A stretch of DNA of 20,404 nt, taken from the IMG/VR virus record IMGVR_UViG_3300031801_000038, positions 1 to 20,404 of that record. One strand, 5' to 3'. This DNA is from a virus. Each line of letters begins with the position of its first letter. Position 1 is the first letter of the stretch. Of this stretch, positions 1 to 7,670 are shown one piece after another. The position numbers and the translations under genes were made by a program. The notes beneath the pieces were generated by a model. The model was given only the letters and a program-made list of their open reading frames with translations, did no database searches and was not told the origin of the DNA.

Positions 1-839
1 CCACGAGCAACGCTCTTGGTTCAGTCATCGGTACTACGGTATGGGGATTGGAAGGTAATCCACGGATTCCGGAAATCGACATCAAGGTCGACAGTGTTGC
101 TGTGACGGCAATCAGCAAGAAGCTGAAGGCTAAGTGGACCCCTGAGTTAGGTCAAGACCTCAACGCATACCACAACTTGGATGCAGAGGTGGAGCTTACC
201 TCGATTCTCTCTGAGCAAATTGCTCTTGAGATCGACCGTGAGATCCTGGAAGACCTCATTCTCGGTGCAACAGCCGCTACTTATTACTGGTCTCGTTCAC
301 CCGGTCTGTTCGTCAACCGCACTACGGGTGAGGAAATTGGTGCCAGCGCTGCTGCCCCAGACTTCACCGGTACCGTAAGCGAATGGTATGAGACTCTGGC
401 TGAGACCATCAATGATGTGTCGGCTCAGATCCATCGTAAGACGCTACGGGGTGGAGCTAACTTTGTGGTCTGCGGACCTGAAGTGGCTAATATCCTTGAG
501 TTCACGGCTGGTTTCCGCGCAAGCGTTACCGCTGACGACGAGAAGGGTACCATCGGTGCTGTTAAGACGGGTAGTCTTTCCAAGAAGTTCGACGTGATTG
601 TAGACCCCTACTTCCCACGTACGGTCGTCTTGGTTGGTCGACGCGGAGGCAGTTTCCTAGAGAGTGGGTATGTATACGCACCTTATGTGCCACTACAGAC
701 CACACCCACGATCTTCGGCCCTGAAGACTTCGTGCCCAGGAAGGGCGTGATGACTCGCTATGCAAAGAAGATGGTTCGTCCTGATATGTATGGCCTGGTT
801 GTCGTTCGCGGTCTCTTGGGTGAGAGCGGCTCGTCCTAA
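1..839 (+). CDS. 23: Major capsid protein, gp23-like (5' end outside window)
   Basis: This is the C-terminal 278 codons or so of the main head-shell protein of a T4-like phage; the frame is open from base 3 and the true start lies upstream. An internal TTG at 48 is not a start, because the open frame and family similarity run through it. The visible part has gp23 hallmarks: a segment around bases 93-260 reading KKLKAKWTPELGQDL, then LDAEVELTSILS and LEIDREI, which in the family form the helical part of the HK97-like capsid fold. The C-terminal VMTRYAKKMVRPDMYG stretch resembles the conserved TRY region of gp23 homologues. Codons are richer in G/C-ending forms than in the neck genes downstream, as expected for a very highly expressed protein. 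A strong terminator follows 25 bases after the stop, so the gene probably ends its own transcript. Family assignment is secure; strain-level identity is unknown. Confidence 0.93.
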   Translation, partial: TSNALGSVIGTTVWGLEGNPRIPEIDIKVDSVAVTAISKKLKAKWTPELGQDLNAYHNLDAEVELTSILSEQIALEIDREILEDLILGATAATYYWSRSPGLFVNRTTGEEIGASAAAPDFTGTVSEWYETLAETINDVSAQIHRKTLRGGANFVVCGPEVANILEFTAGFRASVTADDEKGTIGAVKTGSLSKKFDVIVDPYFPRTVVLVGRRGGSFLESGYVYAPYVPLQTTPTIFGPEDFVPRKGVMTRYAKKMVRPDMYGLVVVRGLLGESGSS

Positions 840-863
840 GCTAGTCGAGTAAGCAAGCATCAT

Positions 864-893
864 AAAACCCCTGCCTTTTGGTGGGGGTTTTTG
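864..893 (+). terminator. Rho-independent terminator after the capsid gene
   Basis: A 12-bp stem (864-875 with 880-891, two G-U pairs) closes on a TTTT loop; the 3' arm runs into TTTTT. It lies 25 bases past the capsid stop codon and should end the capsid transcript. Confidence 0.9.
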
Positions 894-905
894 TATTGTG
901 GAAGG

Positions 906-912
906 CTATTTA
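906..912 (+). promoter_or_regulatory. CTATTTA box, copy 1
   Basis: First of five identical heptamers in intergenic gaps. It sits 14 bases after the capsid terminator and 63 bases before the next start codon. It may be a late-promoter element or an mRNA-processing site; its role is inferred only from recurrence. The overlapping TATTTATA (907-914) also reads as TATAAATA on the minus strand. Confidence 0.4.
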
Positions 913-917
913 TAGGT

Positions 918-935
918 GCGAGCCAGAAGGTTCGC
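918..935 (+). other. Leader stem-loop upstream of the 976 gene
   Basis: A 7-bp stem (918-924 with 929-935, one G-U pair) with an AGAA loop starts six bases after the CTATTTA box. If transcription starts just after that box, the hairpin would lie at the very 5' end of the mRNA, where it could protect the message. No T-run follows, so it is not a terminator. Confidence 0.4.
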
Positions 936-975
936 CCTATGTTTTTTAACATGATTATAAATGGAGGGTTTAAAT

Positions 976-1476
976 ATGGGCAAAAGAGTGGGCTTGGCGA
1001 GAATGCAAGCATTAATGGAAAATTTAAAGAGAGAGATAAATCTTACTAGTACGACGTTGACAGGAAACAAAGCAGGATTTTTAGCAAAGACTGCTAACTA
1101 TACTGTTACCGCAGCAGATGGAGGCTGCACGATTCAGGTCAATCCGGCCGCAACAACTTTAATTCAGTTGCCTTCCGCGTCCACAGTTGGCGCTGGTTGG
1201 AGCATAACCATTATTGTTACCGAAGATGATGGTGGGACTCTCGACCAAAAGGTCAATATTGGCACAGCGAGTGGTGAGTTTTTCAATGGTATGATTATTG
1301 GTGGCGATGGGGGGGGTGCTGTTGTTGCTAACGGCACATCAAATGACTTTATTACCCTCTCCACCTCCGCGACGAGTGGTGAAAGGTTTGATATTACTTC
1401 TGATGGCACCCGGATGCACTGCATGGGTTGGGCTATCGATGCATCCGACACGTTGTTTGCAGATGCCGCGGCCTAA
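976..1476 (+). CDS. Small virion protein, possible capsid decoration protein
   Basis: A 166-aa protein. The start at 976 is preferred over the in-frame ATG at 961 because GGAGGG (963-968) sits seven bases upstream of 976, whereas 961 has no ribosome binding site. Residues 1-25 (MGKRVGLARMQALMENLKRE) form a likely amphipathic helix. The rest is rich in Gly, Ser, Thr and Ala with short hydrophobic beta-like stretches (GWSITIIV, NDFITLS, RFDITSD), suggesting a compact beta domain with no signal peptide or membrane segment. It is flanked by terminators on both sides and lies immediately after the capsid gene, as decoration or head-fibre proteins often do. The function is inferred from position and composition, and I recognise no specific family. 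Confidence 0.85.
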   Translation: MGKRVGLARMQALMENLKREINLTSTTLTGNKAGFLAKTANYTVTAADGGCTIQVNPAATTLIQLPSASTVGAGWSITIIVTEDDGGTLDQKVNIGTASGEFFNGMIIGGDGGGAVVANGTSNDFITLSTSATSGERFDITSDGTRMHCMGWAIDASDTLFADAAA

Positions 1477-1514
1477 CCGCATCCTAAAATAAAAATATAT
1501 CTTTATATTTTCTC

Positions 1515-1536
1515 CCCCCTCTTCGGAGGGGGTTTT
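1515..1536 (+). terminator. Terminator with TTCG tetraloop
   Basis: A perfect 7-bp stem CCCCCTC/GAGGGGG (1515-1521, 1526-1532) closes on a TTCG loop, the very stable C(UUCG)G tetraloop in RNA, and is followed by TTTT. It ends the 976 transcript. Confidence 0.9.
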
Positions 1537-1549
1537 CTCTTTAAATGTA

Positions 1550-1563
1550 CTATATACTATATA
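1550..1563 (+). promoter_or_regulatory. Tandem CTATATA, possible variant of the CTATTTA box
   Basis: CTATATA is repeated head to tail (1550-1556, 1557-1563) between the preceding terminator and the ribosome binding site of the 1583 gene. This is the position that CTATTTA boxes take in other gaps, so it may be a variant of the same signal. AT-rich chance is possible. Confidence 0.25.
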
Positions 1564-1582
1564 TTAGAAAGGAGAAAACGTC

Positions 1583-1807
1583 ATGAATCCACGTAGACGG
1601 CTATTAATGAAAAACAGGGCGAGAGCCAAGAAGGCTGCAGTTACGGTCGACACTACGGTGCCTACAACGGTTACTGAAACCCCGGTGGTGGTAGCGCCCA
1701 TGGCCGCGCCAGTTGTTGAAGTAGAGACCAAGACAAAGACTGTCAAGAAAACGCGCCCAGTGCGAAAGACCAAGGCAAAGACCAAGACTGTGACCGTTCC
1801 TACTTGA
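1583..1807 (+). CDS. Small, highly basic Lys/Thr-rich protein
   Basis: A 74-aa protein with a good ribosome binding site (AAAGGAG at 1568-1574, about eight bases before the ATG). It has three parts: a basic N-terminus (MNPRRRLLMKNRARAKKA), a middle of Val, Thr, Pro and Ala (about residues 19-48), and a C-terminal tail of alternating Lys/Arg-Thr (KTKTVKKTRPVRKTKAKTKT). The pattern resembles histone H1-type DNA-binding tails and suggests nucleic-acid binding or a disordered internal head protein; neither is demonstrated. It is a one-gene unit with terminators before and after. The minus-strand frame across it is a by-product of the repeated ACN/AAR codons. Confidence 0.75.
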   Translation: MNPRRRLLMKNRARAKKAAVTVDTTVPTTVTETPVVVAPMAAPVVEVETKTKTVKKTRPVRKTKAKTKTVTVPT

Positions 1808-1830
1808 GCGACCTTTCCGGATCCTAAAAG

Positions 1831-1860
1831 AACCCCCAGTGTGTCTGGGGGTTTTGTTTT
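1831..1860 (+). terminator. Rho-independent terminator after the basic protein gene
   Basis: A perfect 9-bp stem AACCCCCAG/CTGGGGGTT (1831-1839, 1845-1853) with a TGTGT loop, followed by TTGTTTTG. Confidence 0.9.
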
Positions 1861-1868
1861 GTAGGGCA

Positions 1869-1875
1869 CTATTTA
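1869..1875 (+). promoter_or_regulatory. CTATTTA box, copy 2
   Basis: Located right after the terminator and only 18 bases before the gp13-like start codon; the ribosome binding site AAGGAGGG (1879-1886) follows within four bases. If this is a promoter -10 element, the mRNA leader would be extremely short, which is an argument for caution. Confidence 0.35.
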
Positions 1876-1893
1876 CACAAGGAGGGCGCCTAT

Positions 1894-3165
1894 ATGCCAA
1901 CTAATCTAAGCCCCAGATCGCAAACGAGTGCGATAGTTTTACCTTCAACCGGCTCCGCTAGCAAGGTTGCAGCGGCCGTTCCTTTTGGAATTTATACGGG
2001 TTCTGTTACATTTTTAACGGGAGCAGCTTTACAAGTAAATTTTGTATATAAAAAGCTTGGGGGCGATGTTGTAGATATTGAATTAACGCCGGCAAATGTT
2101 TATGCGGCTTATGAAGAAGCAGTATTAGAATATTCTTATATCGTTAACCTCCATCAGTCTAAAAATGCTCTTTCAAACATGTTGGGAGAGCAAACGGGTA
2201 CCTTTAATCATAATGGTGAATTGGTTTCAGGGCCCTCTAATGTTAACTTAAAATTCCCTCGATTTCAAATTGGATATTCTAAAAGGGTTGGCGATGGTGC
2301 AGCAGCAGCAGGAGGTTTCGGAGGTACTATTCCAGAATACTCGGCATCTTTTAAGCCGAGCGAAAATAAACAAGATTATGATCTCCAGAACATCATTTCT
2401 TCGTCCGCCGCCGACGGTGTTGATGACGCAGGAAAGGTCGTCTCCTTCGCCGGAAAAGTAGGAGATAAAAGAGTCATTATAACTAAGGTCTTTTATCAAT
2501 CTCCCCGGGCTATGTGGCGATTCTACGGCTACTATGGTGGCGTTGGAGTAGTAGGCAACTACTCTACTTACGGACAGTTCGCAGACGACTCTACATTTGA
2601 AATCATTCCTACATGGCAGAACAAATTACAAGCAGTTATGTATGAAGATTCCATTTATACACGCACTTCTCATTATTCTTATGAGATTATTAATAATAAG
2701 TTACGTTTGTATCCCAATCCAAGTTATTGGGATTTTGGGGACCTCAATAGGATATGGGTACGCTTCTATGTAGAAGATAATTCATGGGAGGAAGATTCAG
2801 GATATCGTAGTGGGGTTAATGGGATCAACAATATGAATACATTACCTTTCGATAATCTTCCTTATCTCAATATTAATGCTATCGGTAAACAGTGGATTCG
2901 AAAATATGCACTGGCGGTTTGTAAAGAAATGTTGGGGCAGATTAGAGGTAAATTTACCACATTGCCGATTCCGGGCGAGAGCGTAACTTTAAATCATGCA
3001 GAACTACTTTCTCAAGCGAAAGAAGAACAAACAACGCTAAAAGATAAGTTGGCGGAAATGTTGAAAGAGATGGAATACGCCGCCCTTACCAAGACGGATC
3101 AAGAAATCACGGATGCAGCCACGAATGTTTTGAAGTCTTCACCACTTCCAATTTTTCTAGGATAA
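1894..3165 (+). CDS. 13: Neck protein, gp13-like head completion protein
   Basis: A 423-aa protein with a strong ribosome binding site (AAGGAGGG, 1879-1886). In T4, gp13 and gp14 form the neck ring that seals the filled head and accepts the tail. Residues 54-85 (VVDIELTPANVYAAYEEAV, then LEYSYIVNLHQSKN) are the helical adaptor-like segment. The C-terminal part starting near residue 334 (KQWIRKYALAVCKEMLGQ, then LPIPGESVTLN and a Glu/Lys helix) matches the gp13 pattern of W-I-K-R-Y...G...LPGG-V-x-L-N, ending in a short hydrophobic tail (LPIFLG). T4 gp13 is about 309 aa; the excess here is mainly a Gly/Tyr-rich central insert. A gp14-like gene follows after seven bases, the T4 order. The assignment is by motif memory, not by alignment. 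Confidence 0.8.
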   Translation: MPTNLSPRSQTSAIVLPSTGSASKVAAAVPFGIYTGSVTFLTGAALQVNFVYKKLGGDVVDIELTPANVYAAYEEAVLEYSYIVNLHQSKNALSNMLGEQTGTFNHNGELVSGPSNVNLKFPRFQIGYSKRVGDGAAAAGGFGGTIPEYSASFKPSENKQDYDLQNIISSSAADGVDDAGKVVSFAGKVGDKRVIITKVFYQSPRAMWRFYGYYGGVGVVGNYSTYGQFADDSTFEIIPTWQNKLQAVMYEDSIYTRTSHYSYEIINNKLRLYPNPSYWDFGDLNRIWVRFYVEDNSWEEDSGYRSGVNGINNMNTLPFDNLPYLNINAIGKQWIRKYALAVCKEMLGQIRGKFTTLPIPGESVTLNHAELLSQAKEEQTTLKDKLAEMLKEMEYAALTKTDQEITDAATNVLKSSPLPIFLG

Positions 3166-3172
3166 TAAATGA

Positions 3173-3664
3173 ATGGGCGACAATGAATGGAAACGCAATA
3201 AAGCACCACCTCCTCCACTCTTTCTAGGAAAGAAAGAAAGAGATCTTGTCAAACAAGTTAACGATGAACTTATTGAAAAAGTCATCGGACAACAAATTCT
3301 TTATTATCCCATTGACCTAAAGGCTACTGATTTTCATGAATTGTATGGAGAGGCGATAGAAAAAAGCTTTCTCTCTCCCATCCGTATTTATGCGTTGGTG
3401 GAATTCACCGATTATTCTACACAGTATATGGAGAATGTAGGGATAGATAAATCTTGGGAAATTAATGTTCATTTTCATAAACGAAGATTGGAAGAAGACC
3501 AAGATTTATATGTTCGTGAGGGCGATTTTGTATTATATGGCGATTATTATTATGAAATTGTGAAACTCACTCAACCTAAACTCTTGTTTGGCCAAGCCAA
3601 TAAAGAATTTGAAATCGCCGCTAAATGCATTAGAGCAAGGAAGGGACTATTTGATGCTACCTGA
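3173..3664 (+). CDS. 14: Neck protein, gp14-like
   Basis: A 163-aa protein, partner of gp13 in the neck. The ATG at 3169 four bases upstream reads into a stop after five codons, so 3173 is the start. The N-terminus is Lys/Pro-rich. From about residue 38 the sequence follows the gp14 pattern: GQQILYYPIDL (YxP motif), then a beta-rich region (RIYALVEFTDYSTQY), then REGDFVLYGDYYYEIVKL, a G-D-F/L-Y...YEI arrangement followed by the FGQANKEFEIAAKCI strand that ends the gp14 family. T4 gp14 is about 256 aa, so this is a short version. The stop overlaps the next gene by 11 bases, pointing to translational coupling within a 13-14-15 neck operon. Confidence 0.7.
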   Translation: MGDNEWKRNKAPPPPLFLGKKERDLVKQVNDELIEKVIGQQILYYPIDLKATDFHELYGEAIEKSFLSPIRIYALVEFTDYSTQYMENVGIDKSWEINVHFHKRRLEEDQDLYVREGDFVLYGDYYYEIVKLTQPKLLFGQANKEFEIAAKCIRARKGLFDAT

Positions 3665-4529
3665 TAACTTTGATTTTGCACAATTGCCTCCGGGAGATTA
3701 TAAATTAAAAGAAATAGGCATGCTAGCGTCTACCATTGAAAATATTGATTATGCGATGGTGTCGTGGCTTAAAGAAGATTTAGATTTGAGTGCCCGCGGC
3801 AATGAAGGCTTTGTAAATGTGCCTATTTTGTGGCAAACCCCCGAACGATCTTATCAAATTAAACATAATAAAGATTTAAGAGATGATGGCGGTGCTATAA
3901 AATTGCCTATCCTTTCGGTGGAACGAACAGGAATTACTAAAGACCCGAACCGCAAAGGAGGGTTTCAAGCTCAAATATATTCCAATAAGAAAAACGGACG
4001 CAGCGGCCGTATTGTGATTGCGCGAAAGATTGTTGAAGATAAAACGCGTAACTATGCAGTAGTAGGAAATACGCGGCGCGCCAATTACACTTCAGGAAAA
4101 GAACAACGACATTATCCCAGAGTTAATAAAAAAATAGTTATTCAATCTTTATCTATTCCGATTCCGGTTTATATTAATGTAGAATATAAAATTATAATTA
4201 AAACTGAATATCAGCAACAGATGAACGATCTGATTGCTCCCTTTATGGCGCGCACCGGACAATTAAATGCGTTTGTAATGAAGAGAAACGGCCATTTATA
4301 TGAAGCTTTCATCGATCAGGGATTTACACAAAGCAACAATGTAGCAAACCTCAATGAAGAATTAAGAATGTTTACATCGGAAATTAGTATTCGCGTATTG
4401 GGATATTTAATAGGTGAAGGAGAAAATGATGATCGACCTATTGTAAAAATTAATGAAAATATAGTGGAATATTTGTTTCCCAATGAAGAGACTGTTCCTG
4501 AAGGTAATGAAAATCTTTTTCTTCCTTAA
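3654..4529 (+). CDS. 15: Tail completion / sheath stabiliser, gp15-like
   Basis: A 291-aa protein. The frame extends upstream to a TTG at 3588, but the ATG at 3654 has a good ribosome binding site (AAGGAAGGGA, 3637-3646) and overlaps the gp14-like stop by only 11 bases, so I take it. In T4, gp15 caps the finished tail and joins it to the neck. The central part is a positively charged beta region. Residues about 175-260 (SIPIPVYINVEYKIIIKTEYQQQMNDLI, read in two pieces) followed by NAFVMKRNGHLYEAFIDQGF and EISIRVLGYLIGEG fit the gp15/terminator-type fold: a beta strand, a long helix with Q-M-x-x-L-I, then the C-terminal GYLI strand. Its place after gp13 and gp14 and before the sheath supports this. 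Confidence 0.7.
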   Translation: MLPDNFDFAQLPPGDYKLKEIGMLASTIENIDYAMVSWLKEDLDLSARGNEGFVNVPILWQTPERSYQIKHNKDLRDDGGAIKLPILSVERTGITKDPNRKGGFQAQIYSNKKNGRSGRIVIARKIVEDKTRNYAVVGNTRRANYTSGKEQRHYPRVNKKIVIQSLSIPIPVYINVEYKIIIKTEYQQQMNDLIAPFMARTGQLNAFVMKRNGHLYEAFIDQGFTQSNNVANLNEELRMFTSEISIRVLGYLIGEGENDDRPIVKINENIVEYLFPNEETVPEGNENLFLP

Positions 4530-4540
4530 AGGAAGCGTTT
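4521..4540 (+). other. Weak hairpin at the end of the gp15-like gene
   Basis: A 5-bp stem CTTCC/GGAAG (4521-4525, 4531-4535) contains the stop codon in its TTAAA loop and is followed by CGTTTTG. It may be a weak terminator or a 3'-end stabiliser; it is much weaker than the other hairpins in the window. Confidence 0.3.
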
Positions 4541-4554
4541 TGAAAACAAAAATA

Positions 4555-4561
4555 CTATTTA
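4555..4561 (+). promoter_or_regulatory. CTATTTA box, copy 3
   Basis: ACTATTTAATTAA lies 51 bases before the sheath start codon, after the weak hairpin that ends the neck operon. It would be well placed for a promoter giving a leader of about 45 bases. Confidence 0.4.
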
Positions 4562-4612
4562 ATTAATGATTGCACTATCACTTGTCGTACTTTATTATAA
4601 GGAAACCACATA

Positions 4613-7609
4613 ATGTCAGTTAAGAATTTTAAATTTGTATCTCCTGGAGTGTTTATCAACGAAATTGATAACTCTTTTAGACCTAAAAAGGCTGAAGTCA
4701 TCGGCCCCATCATCGTTGGACGCTCTTCACGTGGCTTGGGAATGCTTCCCACCAAGGTAGAGTCATACTCTGAGTTTGTGACAATATTTGGAGAGACAGT
4801 CCCTGGAGGTGCCAGCGGCGGCGATGTCTATCGCGATGGGAACTATCAATCTCCAATGTATGGCACATATGCAGCGAAGGCATTTTTAAGATCTAATGTG
4901 GGCCCTGTGACATATGTGCGGCTTTTGGGTACGGAAAATGTTGATCAAGACGGTACCGCTGCAGCACAGGCAGGTTGGAAGACGACAAAGGCTATCGCAC
5001 AAGATGTAACATCGAACGGTGGTGCATATGGTTTATGGGTATTTTCAAGCGGTTCTACACGTCAAACTACGACTGGTAGCTTGGCTGCTATCTGGTATCT
5101 CAATTCAGGAAGTGCTATCTATCTCAGTGGAACGTTGTTACAATTAGGATCCGCTATTGCGGCGAGTTCCTCAGTGACTGCTTCGGCCGGCGCTATAATT
5201 GGAGCGGCAACCGGTTTGTTTACGGTCCTGATTACGGGATCCCGCGGCGTCGAGAAGATTAAGTTTAGTCTCGATGATACGAACGACAATTTTATGCGAA
5301 AGAAATTCAACACCAATCCTCAATTAACTTCCGATCAGGGTACATTTTACCCATCGGCATCTGCTAAGGATTATTGGCTCGGAGAGTCATTCGAACAACA
5401 GTTGAGATGGGACAGCCTAGATACGTCTACCACCCTGCAAGGAGTGATTTTAGCTATTGCTAGTGGATCCAATAGTCCTGCAAATATGAAGGGACAAGCC
5501 ATGACGGAGGCCCGTGCCGGCTGGTTTATTGGACAAGATCTTGGAACGGCGGCACAATTTCAACCGTTTAATACTCAAAAATTGTTTCGGGTTCTCGGCC
5601 GAGGACATGGAGCATGGTTATATAAGAACGTAAAAGTATCTATCGCCAACATTCGAGCCTCCTCTAACACGGCTACAGATTATGGGACATTCTCGCTGAT
5701 TTTGCGGAAGCTACAGGACACTGACAATAATGTGATTGTAATGGAGAGGTATGATAATTTAACTCTCGATCCCAGTTCACCTAACTTTATTGCACGGCGC
5801 CTTGGTGATCAATATTATCAATGGGACACCACGGAACGCCGACTTAAGCTATACGGAGATTATCCTAATCAATCGAAGTTTGTTCGTGTTGAAATGAATG
5901 CGGATGTGGAAGCTGGTGCAACAGACGCAGTTCTTCTGCCGTTCGGATATTATGGACCTCCTAAGTTTAAGGATGTGTATGGAATGACTAATGCCTCTGC
6001 TGTAAGCGGCGGCCAGGGCATCGGCGGTTTCGGTACCGGAGGTCAGGTAGACGCTAATGCAGCCTGGAGTGGCTCTACCTTCATTGGTAACGCGTTCGTA
6101 ACCGGCTCGACAGGCATTCCCGCCGGAATTGGCACCCCCTACAAAGGGGACACTCCGCCTACCATGGTTTCGGGCTCGCCTTGTTCTGACGCTAATCCTA
6201 TTATAGCTTCAGTTTCATTCCCAACTGATAAGTTGAGAGTATCCTCCTCTGATGGCGGCTTAAGCGATACTAAGAATGCTTATTATGGATATACAACTAC
6301 GCGAGATCAAACTAGCACACGCTCAGACAGAAGTGCGGCAGATTTCCATAGACTCTTATATTCAGGTTTCCCGGATGATCCTACTTCCGCTGCTATCGGA
6401 GGCGTAAACCCTTACTCCTACATTTTTACTTTGGATGATGTTGTTCATAAAAGTGCCACCACGGTCTTTTATTATCAATCGGGTTCCCGCCAAGGTCAAA
6501 CCAATGGTGGCGCCGGAGGATATTCGGCAGGTTCATCTTACACATCAAGTTCTTACAAGGACATCTTGCAAGCCGGCGTAGATAGATTTACTGCGCCAAT
6601 GTGGGGTGGAGTTGACGGCTTTGATATCAAGGTTCCCGATCCTATGTATAATGGTGCCATGACCGAAGGTACTTCCACCGAAACCAACAGTTATGTTTAT
6701 AACACGTGGAAGCGCGCCATGGACACGGTAGCAGATCCAGAGTTTGTGAATATGAATATCTTAACTGCACCTGGGCTCACCTTAGAGAGCTTGACGACTC
6801 ATGCAGTAAATGTGTGTGAAGAACGCGCAGATGCCCTGGCGATCATCGACCTCCCCAATGTATACATTCCTTCATCTGAACAGTACTACTCAGATAAGGC
6901 TAGCCGCATTGGAACCACCCCTAATTCTGCGGCAACTGCGCTTAAGAACCGACAGATTGACTCCAGCTATGGATGTACTTTTTATCCTTGGGTCCAGGCT
7001 CGCGATGAAGCCACAAGCAAATTAGTATGGATTCCGCCCAGTGTGGCTATGATGGGTGTGCTCGCAAGTTCGGAAAGAAAGTCAGAACTTTGGTTTGCGC
7101 CTGCTGGCTTTAACCGCGGCGGACTAAGTGAAGGTGCTGCAGGAATTCCAGTTGTTGGGATCTCTGAGAGGCTAACATCTAAAAACCGAGACACACTTTA
7201 CGATGCTAATATTAACCCCATTGCATCTTTCCCCTCCACTGGAATAGTGGTCTTTGGTCAGAAGACGCTGCAATCACGCTCGTCTGCCCTAGACCGAATC
7301 AATGTGCGAAGGTTGGTGATCTTCATGAAGAAGCAGATTTCCATTCTTGCCACACGGATTCTATTCGAACAAAACGTTCAAGCGACCTGGAACAGGTTTA
7401 CAGGTCTCATTGAGCCATTCCTCGCGAATGTTAAGACCAGATTTGGTATTACTGATTATCGCCTCATTCTTGATGAGACTACGACCACACCAGATCTAAT
7501 AGATCAGAACGTTCTTTACGCGAAGATCATGATTAAACCTGCAAGAGCAATTGAGTTCATCGCAATTGACTTTGTCATCATGTCCACAGGGGCATCATTC
7601 GATGATTAA
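4613..7609 (+). CDS. 18: Contractile tail sheath protein, gp18-like
   Basis: A 998-aa protein with the ribosome binding site AAGGAAA at 4599-4605. It polymerises around the tail tube and contracts to drive it through the host envelope. The N-terminus (FVSPGVFINEIDNS, then GPIIVGRSSRGLG and VESYSEFVTIFGE) is the classic sheath start. The C-terminal domain is equally typical: DPEFVNMNILTAPG near residue 705, then RRLVIFMKKQISILATRILFE near 899-919, WNRFTGLIEPFL, and IMIKPARAIEFIAIDFVIM near the end, the part that links neighbouring subunits. T4 gp18 is 659 aa. The additional 340 or so residues lie between about 120 and 680, rich in Gly, Ser, Thr and Ala, and probably form surface-exposed domains. 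It is followed by the tube gene, as in T4. Confidence 0.95.
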   Translation: MSVKNFKFVSPGVFINEIDNSFRPKKAEVIGPIIVGRSSRGLGMLPTKVESYSEFVTIFGETVPGGASGGDVYRDGNYQSPMYGTYAAKAFLRSNVGPVTYVRLLGTENVDQDGTAAAQAGWKTTKAIAQDVTSNGGAYGLWVFSSGSTRQTTTGSLAAIWYLNSGSAIYLSGTLLQLGSAIAASSSVTASAGAIIGAATGLFTVLITGSRGVEKIKFSLDDTNDNFMRKKFNTNPQLTSDQGTFYPSASAKDYWLGESFEQQLRWDSLDTSTTLQGVILAIASGSNSPANMKGQAMTEARAGWFIGQDLGTAAQFQPFNTQKLFRVLGRGHGAWLYKNVKVSIANIRASSNTATDYGTFSLILRKLQDTDNNVIVMERYDNLTLDPSSPNFIARRLGDQYYQWDTTERRLKLYGDYPNQSKFVRVEMNADVEAGATDAVLLPFGYYGPPKFKDVYGMTNASAVSGGQGIGGFGTGGQVDANAAWSGSTFIGNAFVTGSTGIPAGIGTPYKGDTPPTMVSGSPCSDANPIIASVSFPTDKLRVSSSDGGLSDTKNAYYGYTTTRDQTSTRSDRSAADFHRLLYSGFPDDPTSAAIGGVNPYSYIFTLDDVVHKSATTVFYYQSGSRQGQTNGGAGGYSAGSSYTSSSYKDILQAGVDRFTAPMWGGVDGFDIKVPDPMYNGAMTEGTSTETNSYVYNTWKRAMDTVADPEFVNMNILTAPGLTLESLTTHAVNVCEERADALAIIDLPNVYIPSSEQYYSDKASRIGTTPNSAATALKNRQIDSSYGCTFYPWVQARDEATSKLVWIPPSVAMMGVLASSERKSELWFAPAGFNRGGLSEGAAGIPVVGISERLTSKNRDTLYDANINPIASFPSTGIVVFGQKTLQSRSSALDRINVRRLVIFMKKQISILATRILFEQNVQATWNRFTGLIEPFLANVKTRFGITDYRLILDETTTTPDLIDQNVLYAKIMIKPARAIEFIAIDFVIMSTGASFDD

Positions 7610-7614
7610 AAAGG

Positions 7615-7634
7615 ATGGGGGAAAATTCCCCCAT
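7615..7634 (+). terminator. GC-rich hairpin after the sheath gene, possible terminator
   Basis: A near-perfect inverted repeat ATGGGGG/CCCCCAT (7615-7621, 7628-7634) with an AAAATT loop, six bases after the sheath stop. No T-run follows (TACACTATTTA instead), so it may act as a transcript stabiliser or partial terminator rather than a full stop. Confidence 0.5.
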
Positions 7635-7638
7635 TACA

Positions 7639-7645
7639 CTATTTA
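7639..7645 (+). promoter_or_regulatory. CTATTTA box, copy 4
   Basis: ACTATTTAAAA sits four bases after the post-sheath hairpin and 25 bases before the tail-tube start codon, with the ribosome binding site AAAGGAG downstream. Confidence 0.4.
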
Positions 7646-7670
7646 AAATAGATTAAAGGAGTTCTTAACT

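Noticed and set aside
907-914. Exact T4 late promoter TATAAATA on the minus strand
   Set aside because: It points toward the capsid gene as antisense, and no minus-strand gene is supported nearby. It overlaps the CTATTTA box, whose other copies lack the full TATAAATA on the minus strand.
961-975. Five-codon upstream start of the 976 gene
   Set aside because: No ribosome binding site precedes 961, and GGAGGG at 963-968 is ideally placed for 976.
1564-1869. Overlapping minus-strand frames of about 100 codons over the small basic gene
   Set aside because: They arise from repeated ACN/AAR codons in the plus-strand gene, would run through the terminator, and have no initiation signals.
3588-3653. 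22-codon upstream extension of the gp15-like protein from a TTG
   Set aside because: It would overlap the gp14-like gene by 77 bases; the ATG at 3654 has a strong ribosome binding site.
4570-4598. Sigma70-like pair TTGCAC-17-TATTAT before the sheath gene
   Set aside because: The -35 matches only three of six positions, and the expected start would fall at or after the sheath ribosome binding site (4599-4605).
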